A stretch of 64,000 nucleotides of DNA from positions 372,001-436,000 of the forward strand of contig JAXHLY010000002.1 of assembly GCA_034521715.1 (NCBI GenBank), given 5' to 3'. The DNA is from Methylohalomonas sp034521715. GTDB taxonomy: Bacteria > Pseudomonadota > Gammaproteobacteria > Methylohalomonadales > Methylohalomonadaceae. Below the pieces are notes generated by a model. The model had not been told where the DNA came from. It did not search any database and saw only the letters and a program-made list of their open reading frames with translations. The position numbers were made by a program, and so were the translations under genes. Positions 1 to 8,467 of this stretch are shown piece after piece (position 1 is the first letter of the stretch; every line of letters starts with the position of its first letter).

Positions 1-1
1 T

Positions 2-647
2 GCCGAACTGCATGTCGAATCCGGCTGGGTGCCGCCCGTATACGCGCGTCGATGAATTCGAATTTGCCATCCGTGGCGTCTGCGAGCCATTGCTGGACCG
101 GCCGATGCGCGAGATATCCATAGGCGACCTGCTGCTGCGCCTGTTCCAGACGGCGCGTCAGTTCAATATGGAAATCCTGCCGCAGTTGCTGCTACTGCAG
201 AAGACCCTTGTCAATGTGGAAGGGCTGGGGCGTTCACTGTATCCCGATGTCGACCTGTGGAAGACGGCGCGGCCGCTGCTCGATCAGTGGATGAATGAAC
301 GTCTGGGGGTGCGGGGACTTTACAAATCGACGCGCCGCAACCTGCCATTATGGATCGATCGTCTGCCCGGCGTGCCGAACAAGGCCATTCACGTGCTGGA
401 GCGTCTGCATGAGGGCCGGCTGCAGCTGGACATGCGCTCGGATCAGCTGGAAGAGATCAAGCAGGAGATACGCCGTCATCGCCAGCACACGATCTATGCG
501 GTGGCAGGTTCGGTATTCGTGCTGGCCGCCGCAGTAGTACTCGGCCTGGAAGGTACAGCACCCCGCATGCTGGGGGGCATACCTGTACTGACCTGGCTGC
601 TCGGACTGACCGGCCTGGGATTGCTGGCCGTATCGTTAAGGAATTAG
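2..647 (+). CDS. ubiB: UbiB ubiquinone biosynthesis ABC1-family protein, 3' part (frame break near 39)
   Basis: This is the C-terminal third of UbiB, an atypical kinase-like ATPase of the ABC1/ADCK family that supports ubiquinone synthesis at the inner membrane. The first 12 codons (from base 2) read AELHVESGWVPP, as UbiB does, but in frame 2. From about base 39 the reading continues one frame over with TRVDEFEFAIR, FNMEILPQLLLLQKTL and LYPDVDLWKTARP, all typical of UbiB. One extra base near 39 explains the break. Two hydrophobic segments near the end (about residues 163-181 and 190-208 of the second-frame part) match the family's C-terminal membrane hairpin. The 5' part of the gene lies outside the window. 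Confidence 0.9.
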   Translation, partial: PNCMSNPAGCRPYTRVDEFEFAIRGVCEPLLDRPMREISIGDLLLRLFQTARQFNMEILPQLLLLQKTLVNVEGLGRSLYPDVDLWKTARPLLDQWMNERLGVRGLYKSTRRNLPLWIDRLPGVPNKAIHVLERLHEGRLQLDMRSDQLEEIKQEIRRHRQHTIYAVAGSVFVLAAAVVLGLEGTAPRMLGGIPVLTWLLGLTGLGLLAVSLRN

Positions 648-664
648 GGGTCAGGGGTTAGGGC
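644..664. repeat. heptad repeat (TTAGGGG family)
   Basis: Three 7-bp units, TTAGGGG, TCAGGGG and TTAGGGC, run from the ubiB stop codon into the spacer. The same units occur in reverse orientation after tuf (about 49574-49587), so this is a dispersed element and not chance. Confidence 0.6.
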
Positions 665-685
665 ACAGTAGCTGGTGCTGTAGGA

Positions 686-701
686 GCCCGGTTTACCGGG
701 C
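686..701. repeat. REP-like palindrome
   Basis: A perfect 7-bp inverted repeat, GCCCGGT-TT-ACCGGGC, is preceded by TGTAGGA. Its form resembles the REP elements (GTAGGAGC plus a palindrome) common between genes in pseudomonads and related bacteria. The family assignment is inference from shape only. Confidence 0.5.
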
Positions 702-753
702 GAATGAAATCCACCCATCTATGCAGCAAGCTGCGCCCCTGTAATTCTTCGAG

Positions 754-781
754 ATACGAATGACGAATAACGAGATACGCG
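754..781. repeat. heptad repeat (ATACGAA type)
   Basis: Four consecutive 7-bp units (ATACGAA, TGACGAA, TAACGAG, ATACGCG) lie in the ubiB/LOG spacer. They keep a period of seven with a conserved ACG core. Nothing coding was seen in the spacer 648-895. Confidence 0.5.
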
Positions 782-877
782 TATTACGCTTCACAAACGA
801 CGAGCGGCGAACAAGATTTTGATTCGCGTGTATTTGCGTTCATTTGCGGACTGTTCAATCAAACAATCCATTTATTC

Positions 878-893
878 GCGCAGCAAGCTGCGC
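878..893 (-). terminator. hairpin after the LOG gene, possible terminator
   Basis: A perfect stem GCGCAGC-AA-GCTGCGC sits two bases beyond the stop codon of the minus-strand LOG gene and is followed by an AT-rich stretch (GAATAAATGG on the minus strand). There is no clean U-run, so termination is only likely. A related GCAGC-AA-GCTGC hairpin lies at 723-734, so it may instead belong to a repeat family. Confidence 0.4.
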
Positions 894-895
894 TC

Positions 896-1453
896 TTATC
901 TGGCTAATGTGGACGAGTCGAGTTTCTTCAGCAATTTTTCCGGCTTGTCTGAAACCTTGAGTAACCGCTCGAGATCCCCGGCGTTGAGATAACCTTCGGT
1001 CACCGTCTGGTTGAGAAAGTCCAGCAGGCGATCGTAGTAGCCGTTACTGTTCAGCAGACCCACCGGTTTTTCGTGAATGCCGATCTGCAGCCAGGTCAGC
1101 ATCTCGAACAGTTCTTCCAGTGTGCCCAGCCCTCCGGGCATGGCAATAAAGCCGTCGGCCAGTTCCGCCATCAGCGCCTTGCGCTGGTGCATGTCATCGA
1201 CGATATGCAGTTCGGTCAGGCCGTCATGGGCGACTTCCTTGTGCTGCAGGCTGACGGGAATGACGCCGATGACATCGCCGCCGGCAGCGAGTGTCGCATC
1301 GGCAATGATCCCCATCATGCCGACATGACCGCCGCCATAGATCAGCGTGATGCCGTTTCCGGCAAGCAACTGCCCCAGTCTCATCGCGTCACGGCGATGG
1401 TTTTCCGACAGGCCGCGGCGTGAACCGCAATAAACACACAGGCGCTTGAACAT
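896..1453 (-). CDS. LOG-family TIGR00730 Rossmann-fold protein
   Basis: The 185-residue protein belongs to the LOG (Lonely guy) / TIGR00730 family. Characterised members are nucleoside 5'-monophosphate phosphoribohydrolases that release a free base from a nucleotide. The signature PGGLGTLEE is at residues 106-114 and MHQRK at 88-92; the N-terminal CVYCGSRRG strand-loop is also typical. The length matches the short family form. It is the last gene of the minus-strand run from gpmI, 17 bp after yajL. The true substrate in this organism cannot be read from the sequence; proteins like this are often mislabelled lysine decarboxylases. Confidence 0.85.
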   Translation of the reverse strand: MFKRLCVYCGSRRGLSENHRRDAMRLGQLLAGNGITLIYGGGHVGMMGIIADATLAAGGDVIGVIPVSLQHKEVAHDGLTELHIVDDMHQRKALMAELADGFIAMPGGLGTLEELFEMLTWLQIGIHEKPVGLLNSNGYYDRLLDFLNQTVTEGYLNAGDLERLLKVSDKPEKLLKKLDSSTLAR

Positions 1454-1470
1454 TGTCCGGGAAGCCCGAA

Positions 1471-2025
1471 TCAGGGCCGGGCCAGTGCGGCCTCGACTTC
1501 GTCCCGCCGGGTTCTGCCGACCAGCAGTTCAATAAGACTGAGCGCAAAGTCCATGGCCGTGCCGGGGCCACGTGAAGTCACAATGTTGCCGTCGACAACA
1601 ACCGGATCGTTTATCAGTTTGACCTGATAGGGATTGTCGGCGTGGATATGACCCGGATAACAAGTTGCCTGTTTGCCCGCCAGCACACCACTCGCGGCAA
1701 GCACCTTGGGGGCGGCACAGATGGCGGCGGTAAATTTGCCGCTGTCAGCCATTTTTTTCAGCAATTCGCTGATGCGTGCATCATTATTGAGGTTGTCGGC
1801 ACCGGCGGCACCGCCCGGCAGAACCACCATGTCGTAGTCACGCTGCAGGGCACTGTCGAGATCGGTATCCGGTACCAGCGTGACACCGCGGCTGGCGCGG
1901 ATCGGTTCGCAGTCGAGGCCGGCGGTGACCACTTCAATGTCGGCGCGCCGCAAAAGGTCGATGATGGTCACGGCCTCCAGTTCTTCACAGCCCTGGGCTA
2001 ATGGGACGAGGACAACTGCTGCCAT
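1471..2025 (-). CDS. yajL: DJ-1/PfpI family protein, YajL-like
   Basis: The 184-residue protein resembles YajL/ThiJ of the DJ-1 superfamily. These proteins protect against oxidative and carbonyl stress, and chaperone and deglycase activities have been reported for them. The nucleophile-elbow cysteine is Cys103 in AAICAAP, and the conserved acidic residue is in GCEELEAV (residues 12-19). The C-terminal GPGTAMDFALSLIELLVG is characteristic of YajL. Its start overlaps the end of the yibQ gene by 28 bp, indicating co-transcription and probably translational coupling. Confidence 0.85.
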   Translation of the reverse strand: MAAVVLVPLAQGCEELEAVTIIDLLRRADIEVVTAGLDCEPIRASRGVTLVPDTDLDSALQRDYDMVVLPGGAAGADNLNNDARISELLKKMADSGKFTAAICAAPKVLAASGVLAGKQATCYPGHIHADNPYQVKLINDPVVVDGNIVTSRGPGTAMDFALSLIELLVGRTRRDEVEAALARP

Positions 2026-2804
2026 GAGAACACCTCCCGGGAGCGGGTCTTCATTATTTCCCTGATACTGACGAGTTGAATGCCATTGTGTTCCAGTTCC
2101 GGTAACAGCGCGGCCAGTATCCTGATCGTTTGCGGATGTGGATGACCGATGCCGATGGCGGTGCCTTTACGCCGGGCGGTCTCCACCAGCCGCATGAACT
2201 GTTGCTCAATAGCTTTCGTATCAGGTGTGTTGTCCAGGAACACATCCCGGCGCAGATAGCCCACCTGGTAGCGGGATGCACTTTCGCCGGCGACACTCTT
2301 CGCACTGGTCATGCTGTCCATGTAGAACAGGCCTGTGGGCTTAATAGTCTGCATCAGCCAGCGCATGGCGCGGTTGTCACTTGTCAGTAGACTGCCCATG
2401 TGATTGCTGATCCCGATAGCGTGGGGCACTGAATCAATATTATCGAGGACTGTTTCGGCAAAATCGGCCTGTTCCATCTCCTGCATCAGTGCACCGGGAC
2501 CAAGCAGGTGATTGGCATGGTGAGCCTCCATGGGCAGATGCACGAGTATATCTTTTCCCAGTGAATAGGCCAGTTGCGACATTCTTGCTGCATGCGGCGT
2601 GTGCGGCAGAATGGCATAACTGATCGGGCCTGGCAGTGCGATAGCGCGCCGATCATCATTCAGCCGGTAACCGATGTCATCGATAATCAGGCTGACGCGC
2701 GGCGAATCGTCGCGGTAGCCATTGCCTCCATCGGCCTGCACCATACCTGCAGCTGATACCAGCAGCAAAAACAGCAGGCAATACTGCAATGATTGCCGAG
2801 ACAT
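1998..2804 (-). CDS. yibQ: divergent polysaccharide deacetylase family protein, YibQ-like
   Basis: This 268-residue exported protein belongs to the divergent polysaccharide deacetylase family (DUF610; E. coli YibQ). An N-terminal hydrophobic signal sequence (about residues 5-24, ending near VQA) is followed by the family motifs SLIIDDIGYR and SYAILPHTPHA, then GIGHPHPQTI near the end. E. coli places yibQ after envC; here ctpA lies between. The next gene upstream in the operon, the ctpA-like one, is 11 bp away. Members have a deacetylase-type fold but no firmly assigned substrate; a role in cell-wall or envelope-glycan turnover is inference from the neighbours. Confidence 0.85.
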   Translation of the reverse strand: MSRQSLQYCLLFLLLVSAAGMVQADGGNGYRDDSPRVSLIIDDIGYRLNDDRRAIALPGPISYAILPHTPHAARMSQLAYSLGKDILVHLPMEAHHANHLLGPGALMQEMEQADFAETVLDNIDSVPHAIGISNHMGSLLTSDNRAMRWLMQTIKPTGLFYMDSMTSAKSVAGESASRYQVGYLRRDVFLDNTPDTKAIEQQFMRLVETARRKGTAIGIGHPHPQTIRILAALLPELEHNGIQLVSIREIMKTRSREVFSWQQLSSSH

Positions 2805-2815
2805 GAACCGCTTCT

Positions 2816-4177
2816 TTATCTCTGGCCCATGATAACAATACCCTTGAGCAGATTGAGCGCTTCATAAAGCTCGTAGTCCGTTGCCGCCAGTGGCTTTTTC
2901 TCTTTTTCCGCCTCGTCGACGGCATCAACCCCGCTCGGTTCCGCGGCAGGTGCCGGCGTGTCGTCGTTTTCCAGATGGCCGCTCAGGTCCGCTTCACTGA
3001 TCGTCTCGCCTCCCTCTTCGCGTTCGGCAAACTCGACCCGGTCAATGGAAATGTCCGGTACGATGCCATTGGCCTGGATGGACCGTCCGGATGGTGTGTA
3101 ATACCGGGCCGTGGTCAGTTTCAGGGCGGTATCATTATTCATCGGCAGGATGGTCTGTACCGAGCCCTTGCCGAAAGTCTTTTCACCCATAATGATTGCC
3201 CGCTTGTGATCCTGCAGGGCACCGGCAACGATTTCCGAGGCTGAAGCCGAGCCGCCGTTGACCAGTATTACCAGTGGCAGGTCGTTGAGCATGTCCACCG
3301 GCTTGGCACTGAAACGCAGTTGGTTGTCCTCGCCGCGCCCCTCCGTATAGACGATCAAACCGTCGTCCAGAAAAATATCCGCCACCGATACCGCCGCACT
3401 CAACACACCGCCGGGATTATTACGCAGATCCAGTATCAGGCCCTTCAGATCGTCTTTGTCATCGGTATCGGCATCGGCGTCGGCATCGGCCTTGAGTTTA
3501 TCAATGGCCTTGCGGGCATCTTCAGCGGTATGTGACTGAAACTGTGACAGGCGTACATAGCCATAGCCCGGTTCCAGCATGCGTGAACGCACGCTTTTTA
3601 CCTTGATAACATCGCGGGTAACAGTGATCTTGAGCGGTTTGTCGGTGTTGTCGCGGACTATGGTCAGCTCGATATCCGTCCCCGGCTTGCCGCGCATATG
3701 CTCGACCGCATCTGCCAGGGACATGCCCTTCACCGGCGTGTCATCAAGCCTGATGATGGTGTCTCCGGCCTTGATGCCGGCACGGGCGGCCGGTGTATCA
3801 TCAATCGGCGCAATGACCTTGATAAAGCCGTCTTCCATGCCGACTTCAATACCGAGACCGCCGAATTCGCCCGAGGTCCCTTCCTGCAACGTCTGGTAGG
3901 CATCCTTGTCCAGATAGGCGGAATGCGGGTCCAGCCCCGCCAGCATGCCGCGGATGGCATTTTCCAGCAGTTGCTTGTCGTCGATATCATCGACGTAATC
4001 ACTTTTGACCCGGGAGAAAACCTCGGAAAACGTTCTTATATCGTCCAGCGGCAGACCGTCCGCAGCCGTGTCTTCGGCATCCACCGACGGGCCCCCGGCC
4101 TGATCACCGGCAACAGCCGCAGGCAACGGCAAAGCCAGCAGGGCGATGAAAAAACCATGGCGAAACAACATGTTCAT
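2816..4177 (-). CDS. ctpA: carboxy-terminal processing protease, S41 family
   Basis: Tail-specific periplasmic serine protease of the S41 (CtpA/Prc) family. An N-terminal signal peptide (FFIALLALPLPAAVAG) is followed by a PDZ domain (GGLGIEVGMEDGF to TIVRD) and the catalytic domain. The nucleophile serine lies in GGSASASEIVAGAL and the general-base lysine in GEKTFGKGSVQT. The ATG at 4177 is preferred because GGAG lies seven bases upstream; a longer frame opens at 4249 but has no such site. CtpA-type proteases degrade envelope proteins, including cell-wall hydrolases. Its place next to the EnvC-like activator suggests a shared envelope-remodelling role, which is inference. Confidence 0.9.
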   Translation of the reverse strand: MNMLFRHGFFIALLALPLPAAVAGDQAGGPSVDAEDTAADGLPLDDIRTFSEVFSRVKSDYVDDIDDKQLLENAIRGMLAGLDPHSAYLDKDAYQTLQEGTSGEFGGLGIEVGMEDGFIKVIAPIDDTPAARAGIKAGDTIIRLDDTPVKGMSLADAVEHMRGKPGTDIELTIVRDNTDKPLKITVTRDVIKVKSVRSRMLEPGYGYVRLSQFQSHTAEDARKAIDKLKADADADADTDDKDDLKGLILDLRNNPGGVLSAAVSVADIFLDDGLIVYTEGRGEDNQLRFSAKPVDMLNDLPLVILVNGGSASASEIVAGALQDHKRAIIMGEKTFGKGSVQTILPMNNDTALKLTTARYYTPSGRSIQANGIVPDISIDRVEFAEREEGGETISEADLSGHLENDDTPAPAAEPSGVDAVDEAEKEKKPLAATDYELYEALNLLKGIVIMGQR

Positions 4178-4306
4178 ATTAATACTCCACACCGGCAGCC
4201 GGTACTCAACCGGACCTTGAAAAACGGGCCGGGTTCGGGACAGCTTCAATAATCATTTTTACACAGCTTACGGTGGATCGGTTGCAGCGCCAACCCTGGC
4301 CCGGGC

Positions 4307-5473
4307 TCAGCGGCGGCACCAGAGCGTCGGATCGACCGGTTTGCCGTCGTGCCGTATCTCGAAATACAGCGCCGGGCGTTCCTGGCCGCCGGATTCACCG
4401 GCATGGGCGATGATCTCGCCGTCTTCGACCCAGGCGCCCTGGCTCTTGAGCAGTTCGCTGTTATGTCCATACAGCGACATGTAACCGTCACCGTGATCAA
4501 CGATAATGAGCAGGCCCAGCGTCCGGAACCAGTCGGCAAAGATGACCTGGCCGGCGCTGACGGCCCGTACGTCTTCACCGTTTTCCGCGCTGATGCGCAC
4601 GCCCTGCCAGGTCAGGGCGCCACCGCGGCGGTTGCTGCCGAAACTGTTCAGCAGGCGTCCGTCCAGCGGCCAGTCCAGTTTGCCGCGGAGCTCGCCGAAA
4701 TCCGGTAACCGGGGGGCAGCCGGTGCCTGGGGCTGACGGCGCAGTTCCTCCAGCAGTTGTTGCAGGCGCGCCTGATCTTCTCGCAGGGTTGCGAGTTCCT
4801 GGCTCTTGTCCCGGATCTCGGCATTCAGGTGTTGAATTACCTTATTGCGAGCATTTTTCAATCCCCTGAGTTCCGTCAGCCGGGTTTGTTCGCTGTCTTC
4901 CAGGCCGGCGAGCGCGTTCTGTTCGCGTTTCACCTGACGGGCCAGTTCCGCCAGCTGTTCCAGTTCGTGGCTGACCGCGCGGATCTCCCGCGTGCGGGCG
5001 CGATTGTAGTAATCGTAATAAGTCAGCACCCGGCCCATCAGTGCCGGGTTCTGCTGGTTGAGCAACAGCTTCAGATAATCACGGCGGCCGGTCTTGTAGG
5101 CGGCGCGCATCTGCCGGGCCAGCGCCTCGCGGGCGTCACCGAGCCGGGACTCATACTCGCTCCGCCGGGTTTCGAGAGTCTCCAGGCGCTGATTCTTCTG
5201 CCGGATCTCGTCCCGGAGTTTCTCCAGCCGCGTATGGCTCTCACGGATATCCGCTTCTATCTGGCGCAGTTTCTTCTGCAGGGTGGCGGACTCGTCGCGG
5301 GCCGTCTCGATGGCCTGTTCCAGTTCATTAATGCGTTCCCGCACCGCATCCAGCTCGGCAGCGGCCGAGGCGCGATCCTCGGCGGCATCCAGGTTGCCGC
5401 CGAAGGTAGCCAGAATCAGTATCAGGCCGGCGCATATAAAGCCGCGCCGGCGCACGACGGCGCGCCTTGTCAT
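4307..5473 (-). CDS. envC: EnvC-like murein hydrolase activator
   Basis: About 388 residues: an N-terminal membrane or signal segment (FICAGLILILATFGG), a long coiled coil rich in Glu, Arg and Gln, and a C-terminal LytM (M23) domain. The LytM zinc ligands are not intact: the site expected to supply the first histidine reads ALTWQGVRIS, and the final segment reads LYFEIRH and not HxH. This fits EnvC, which activates the amidases AmiA/B at the division septum and does not cleave murein itself. The ATG at 5473 lies 13 bp after the gpmI stop; a TTG at 5500 inside gpmI is an alternative start. Order gpmI-envC as in E. coli. Confidence 0.88.
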   Translation of the reverse strand: MTRRAVVRRRGFICAGLILILATFGGNLDAAEDRASAAAELDAVRERINELEQAIETARDESATLQKKLRQIEADIRESHTRLEKLRDEIRQKNQRLETLETRRSEYESRLGDAREALARQMRAAYKTGRRDYLKLLLNQQNPALMGRVLTYYDYYNRARTREIRAVSHELEQLAELARQVKREQNALAGLEDSEQTRLTELRGLKNARNKVIQHLNAEIRDKSQELATLREDQARLQQLLEELRRQPQAPAAPRLPDFGELRGKLDWPLDGRLLNSFGSNRRGGALTWQGVRISAENGEDVRAVSAGQVIFADWFRTLGLLIIVDHGDGYMSLYGHNSELLKSQGAWVEDGEIIAHAGESGGQERPALYFEIRHDGKPVDPTLWCRR

Positions 5474-5486
5474 CCGCCGGTATGCA

Positions 5487-7061
5487 TCAGTCGCCGGCAA
5501 CGGCCTTGGCGGGGACTTCCGTCAGGGTGAAAAGGCTGTGCCCGGTCATTTCCCAAGGCTGCTCCAGGCCCATCAGATACAGCATGGTCGGCGCGATATC
5601 CGAAAGCGTGCCGGTATCGGGCAGGGGTTCAGCCGGGCGGCCGACATAAACGAAAGGTACCAGATTGCTGGTATGGGCCGTGTGCGGCTGCGATTTGATT
5701 TTTTCGGTGGTGAAACTGCGCATCTGCTCGGCATTGCCGTGATCGGCTGTGATCAGCACTTCACCACCTGCCGCCCGGACCGCGTCAATAACCTGGCCAA
5801 GACAACTGTCGAGGGTCTCGATTGCCTTGACCGTGGCGTGGAAATCGCCTGTGTGGCCGACCATATCGGCATTGGCATAATTGCAGATAATGGCGTCATA
5901 TTTGCGACTGTGGATTGCCTCGACGATCTTACCGGTGACTTCCCGGGCACTCATTTCCGGGGCCTGGTCATACGTTCGTACATGGGGTGAAGGTATCAGG
6001 ATCCGGTCCTCGCCCTCGAATACGCGTTCTTCGCCGCCATTAAAAAAGAAGGTGACATGCGCATATTTTTCCGTTTCGGCGATACGCAGCTGTTTCAGCC
6101 CCCGTCCGGCGATATACTCCCCGAATACGTTAGGCAAGGGTTCCGGCGGGAATGCCACGGGGAATTCATAGTTGGCCTTGTATTCGGTCAGGCTGATGAA
6201 GGCCGCCAGTTTCGGCACGCGCTCGCGATAGAAACTCTTGAAATCCGGTTTGGTGAACGCACGCGCCAGCTGCCGGGCGCGATCGGCACGGTAATTGGTA
6301 AATACCATGATATCGCCATCTTCCACGGTAACCGGTTCTTCACCGGCGCGGGTTATGGCCGTCGGCTGGACAAACTCGTCCGTCTCACCGCGGGCATAGG
6401 CCATATCAATGGCAATAAAAGCGTCGTCCGAACGGTACTCGGCCTTGCCCTGGCTGATCAGATCATAGGCGACCTTGGTGCGGTCCCAGTGACGATTACG
6501 GTCCATGGCATAATAGCGGCCGATAATACTGGCAAAACGTACGCGATCCGTGCCGATCTCCTGCATCTTCAGATGCATGCGATGCGCGGATTCCTCAGCG
6601 CTTTTTGGAGGTGTGTCTCGTCCGTCAAGAAAGGCATGCAGGTAGATACGTTCGACGCCGTACCGGGCCGCCAGTTCAAGCATGGCCATAATGTGATCTT
6701 CATGACCATGCACACCGCCTGGTGACAGCAGTCCGAGTATGTGGGCGGCGTGGCCGGTCTCGGCTGCCTGTTTGAAGGCCTTGTTTAAAATCTCGTTCTT
6801 GTAAAATGAGCCGTCCTCGATGGCGCGGCCAATGCGGGTGAACTCCTGGTCGACAACACGCCCGGAGCCGATATTCATGTGGCCGACCTCGGAATTGCCC
6901 ATCTGCTGATCGGGCAGGCCGACATCTATCCCCGAAGCCCGGATTAGTGTGTGCGGGCATTCTTCCCAGATACGTTCCCAGGTCGGCTTGTGGGCACTAT
7001 GAATCGCGTTATATTCGATGTTCTCCGAATAGCCCCAGCCATCGAGAATTATCAGTATCAA
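5487..7061 (-). CDS. gpmI: 2,3-bisphosphoglycerate-independent phosphoglycerate mutase
   Basis: Interconverts 3- and 2-phosphoglycerate in glycolysis using two Mn ions and a phosphoserine intermediate. Visible motifs are LIILDGWGY, the phosphoserine loop QMGNSEVGH (Ser57), LHAFLDGRDTPP, IIGRYYAMDRD-like, and the metal-binding ADHGNAEQM and HTAHT segments. The visible frame begins at a TTG, with the residues RPL just before it also matching the family, so the N-terminus seems cut short. An ATG at 7084 (MSLSH) would join this frame if one base were missing near 7067, a likely sequence error. It is the first gene of a minus-strand operon. Confidence 0.93.
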   Translation of the reverse strand: MILIILDGWGYSENIEYNAIHSAHKPTWERIWEECPHTLIRASGIDVGLPDQQMGNSEVGHMNIGSGRVVDQEFTRIGRAIEDGSFYKNEILNKAFKQAAETGHAAHILGLLSPGGVHGHEDHIMAMLELAARYGVERIYLHAFLDGRDTPPKSAEESAHRMHLKMQEIGTDRVRFASIIGRYYAMDRNRHWDRTKVAYDLISQGKAEYRSDDAFIAIDMAYARGETDEFVQPTAITRAGEEPVTVEDGDIMVFTNYRADRARQLARAFTKPDFKSFYRERVPKLAAFISLTEYKANYEFPVAFPPEPLPNVFGEYIAGRGLKQLRIAETEKYAHVTFFFNGGEERVFEGEDRILIPSPHVRTYDQAPEMSAREVTGKIVEAIHSRKYDAIICNYANADMVGHTGDFHATVKAIETLDSCLGQVIDAVRAAGGEVLITADHGNAEQMRSFTTEKIKSQPHTAHTSNLVPFVYVGRPAEPLPDTGTLSDIAPTMLYLMGLEQPWEMTGHSLFTLTEVPAKAVAGD

Positions 7062-7230
7062 CGGTCGGTGTGCGATAAGGACATGCCCGGTTTATTTCAC
7101 CCTGTGGCCGGCAGTCCGGCGTAATCGGGCCTGCTATCGCCGCGGGCCACAAGGTCTTTCGGCGATGATGTGATTGGGCGGGCCGGGTGGTGAGACGGGC
7201 AGTCTCGGTATTCGGGCTGGTTGCAGGCAT

Positions 7231-7256
7231 CGGTGGTTGCAAGCGGTGGTTGCAAG
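7231..7256. repeat. exact 13-bp tandem duplication in the gpmI/yibN divergent spacer
   Basis: The 13-mer CGGTGGTTGCAAG occurs twice without a gap, and a degenerate third copy (GGTTGCAGG) precedes it at 7219. The rest of the 390-bp divergent spacer (7062-7451) must hold both promoters, but no convincing -35/-10 pair was found, and nothing else coding is seen. Confidence 0.55.
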
Positions 7257-7451
7257 AAGCTCGTGCACAGGCAATTTGTGAATTCAGGCGCGAGTCTATC
7301 ATGAATCGGTCATGCCGAATATCTGCATTACGGCGGGATTCTGTGAAATAATCACGCCTTACGCGCGCCCGGGGGTGGAATCAGTGCCCGCCGGCGCCTC
7401 TGCTGGAGGCAATGGAGCCGCACACATGATTTCTTAATATTCAGGGCTGTT

Positions 7452-7880
7452 ATGGAAAAAATTATTGAATTTGTTGCCAACCATCCGTTTCTGATTGCCC
7501 TGTGGGTGGCCATTGCCCTGCTGTTACTGTGGAATCTGCTGGGCGACAGCCTGGGCGGTATCAAGGCGCTGAATACGGCCGAGGTCATCCGGCTGATCAA
7601 TCATGAGGATGCACTGCTTGTGGATCTCCGCAGCAAGGCCGATTTCGACAAGGGCCATATTCTCGGTGCCGAGAATATCCCTGCGGCTACACTGGATGAA
7701 CAGATCGACAAACTCAAAAACCGGGCCGGGGACAGGCCGGTTGTGCTTTATTGCGGCAATGGCATGGAATCCCAGCGCTCCGGCCGCAAGCAGCAGCAGG
7801 CGGGCCTTGAGAAGCTGTATTTGCTGAAAGGCGGATTGCCGGCCTGGCGCGAGGCGAATCTGCCCGTTACTAAAGAGTGA
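7452..7880 (+). CDS. yibN: membrane-anchored rhodanese-like protein, YibN family
   Basis: 142 residues: an N-terminal transmembrane segment (about residues 13-32, FLIALWVAIALLLLWNLLG) and one cytoplasmic rhodanese domain. The domain shows the CH2A-like LLVDLRSKADFDKGHILGA and the active-site loop VVLYCGNGMES, with the sulfur-carrying cysteine at YCGNG. In E. coli yibN lies just before grxC-secB-gpsA; here grxC is absent and secB follows directly after 56 bp. Rhodaneses move sulfane sulfur; the physiological acceptor of YibN is not established. Confidence 0.88.
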   Translation: MEKIIEFVANHPFLIALWVAIALLLLWNLLGDSLGGIKALNTAEVIRLINHEDALLVDLRSKADFDKGHILGAENIPAATLDEQIDKLKNRAGDRPVVLYCGNGMESQRSGRKQQQAGLEKLYLLKGGLPAWREANLPVTKE

Positions 7881-7936
7881 GTCCGAACATCAGGCTCATT
7901 GAATCATGACAAGCATTATTCCGGATTCGATAGATC

Positions 7937-8440
7937 ATGGCTGAAAACGAAACAGGTCAAACAGGCTCACAAGAACAGGAAAAAAACCAGGGACAGTTCG
8001 GCATCCAGAAGATATACGTCAAGGATCTGTCGTTCGAAACGCCGCATTCGCCGCAGATTTTCAGCGAGAATCTGCAGCCCACGGTCAACCTGCAGCTTTC
8101 GAATGAATCACAGCGTATGGCCGAAAACACCTATGAGGTTGTATTGAGTCTGACAGTCACGGTCGGTACTGATGACAAGACGTTTTATCTGGCCGAGGTG
8201 AAGCAGGCCGGCATTTTCCATATCAGCAGTTTCCCGGACGCCACCATCCAGCGCATGGTGTCGACCATCTGTCCCAATATCCTGTTTCCGTTTGCGCGTG
8301 AACTGGTTTCGGACCTGGTTACCCGCGGTGGATTCCCGCAGCTTCTACTGGCGCCTGTCAACTTCGAGGCGTTATATGCCCAGCAGCAGCAACAGCAAGA
8401 TGCCCAGTCGCCAACAGACGAGGCCGGCAGGACGCACTGA
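7937..8440 (+). CDS. secB: protein-export chaperone SecB
   Basis: SecB is the tetrameric cytosolic chaperone that keeps preproteins unfolded and hands them to SecA. The 167-residue sequence has the family landmarks IQKIYVKDLSFETP, NTYEVVLSLTV, FYLAEVKQAGIF and CPNILFPFARELVSDLVTRGGFP. The C-terminus carries a run of six glutamines. Conserved position between yibN and gpsA. SecB is largely a proteobacterial protein, which supports the taxonomic reading of the window. Confidence 0.95.
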   Translation: MAENETGQTGSQEQEKNQGQFGIQKIYVKDLSFETPHSPQIFSENLQPTVNLQLSNESQRMAENTYEVVLSLTVTVGTDDKTFYLAEVKQAGIFHISSFPDATIQRMVSTICPNILFPFARELVSDLVTRGGFPQLLLAPVNFEALYAQQQQQQDAQSPTDEAGRTH

Positions 8441-8467
8441 GATGAGCGTCGCGATCCGGACGGCCGG

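Noticed and set aside
7340..7360. CRP-like site TGTGAAATAATCACG before yibN
   Set aside because: The half-sites are separated by five bases and not six, and the second half is imperfect.
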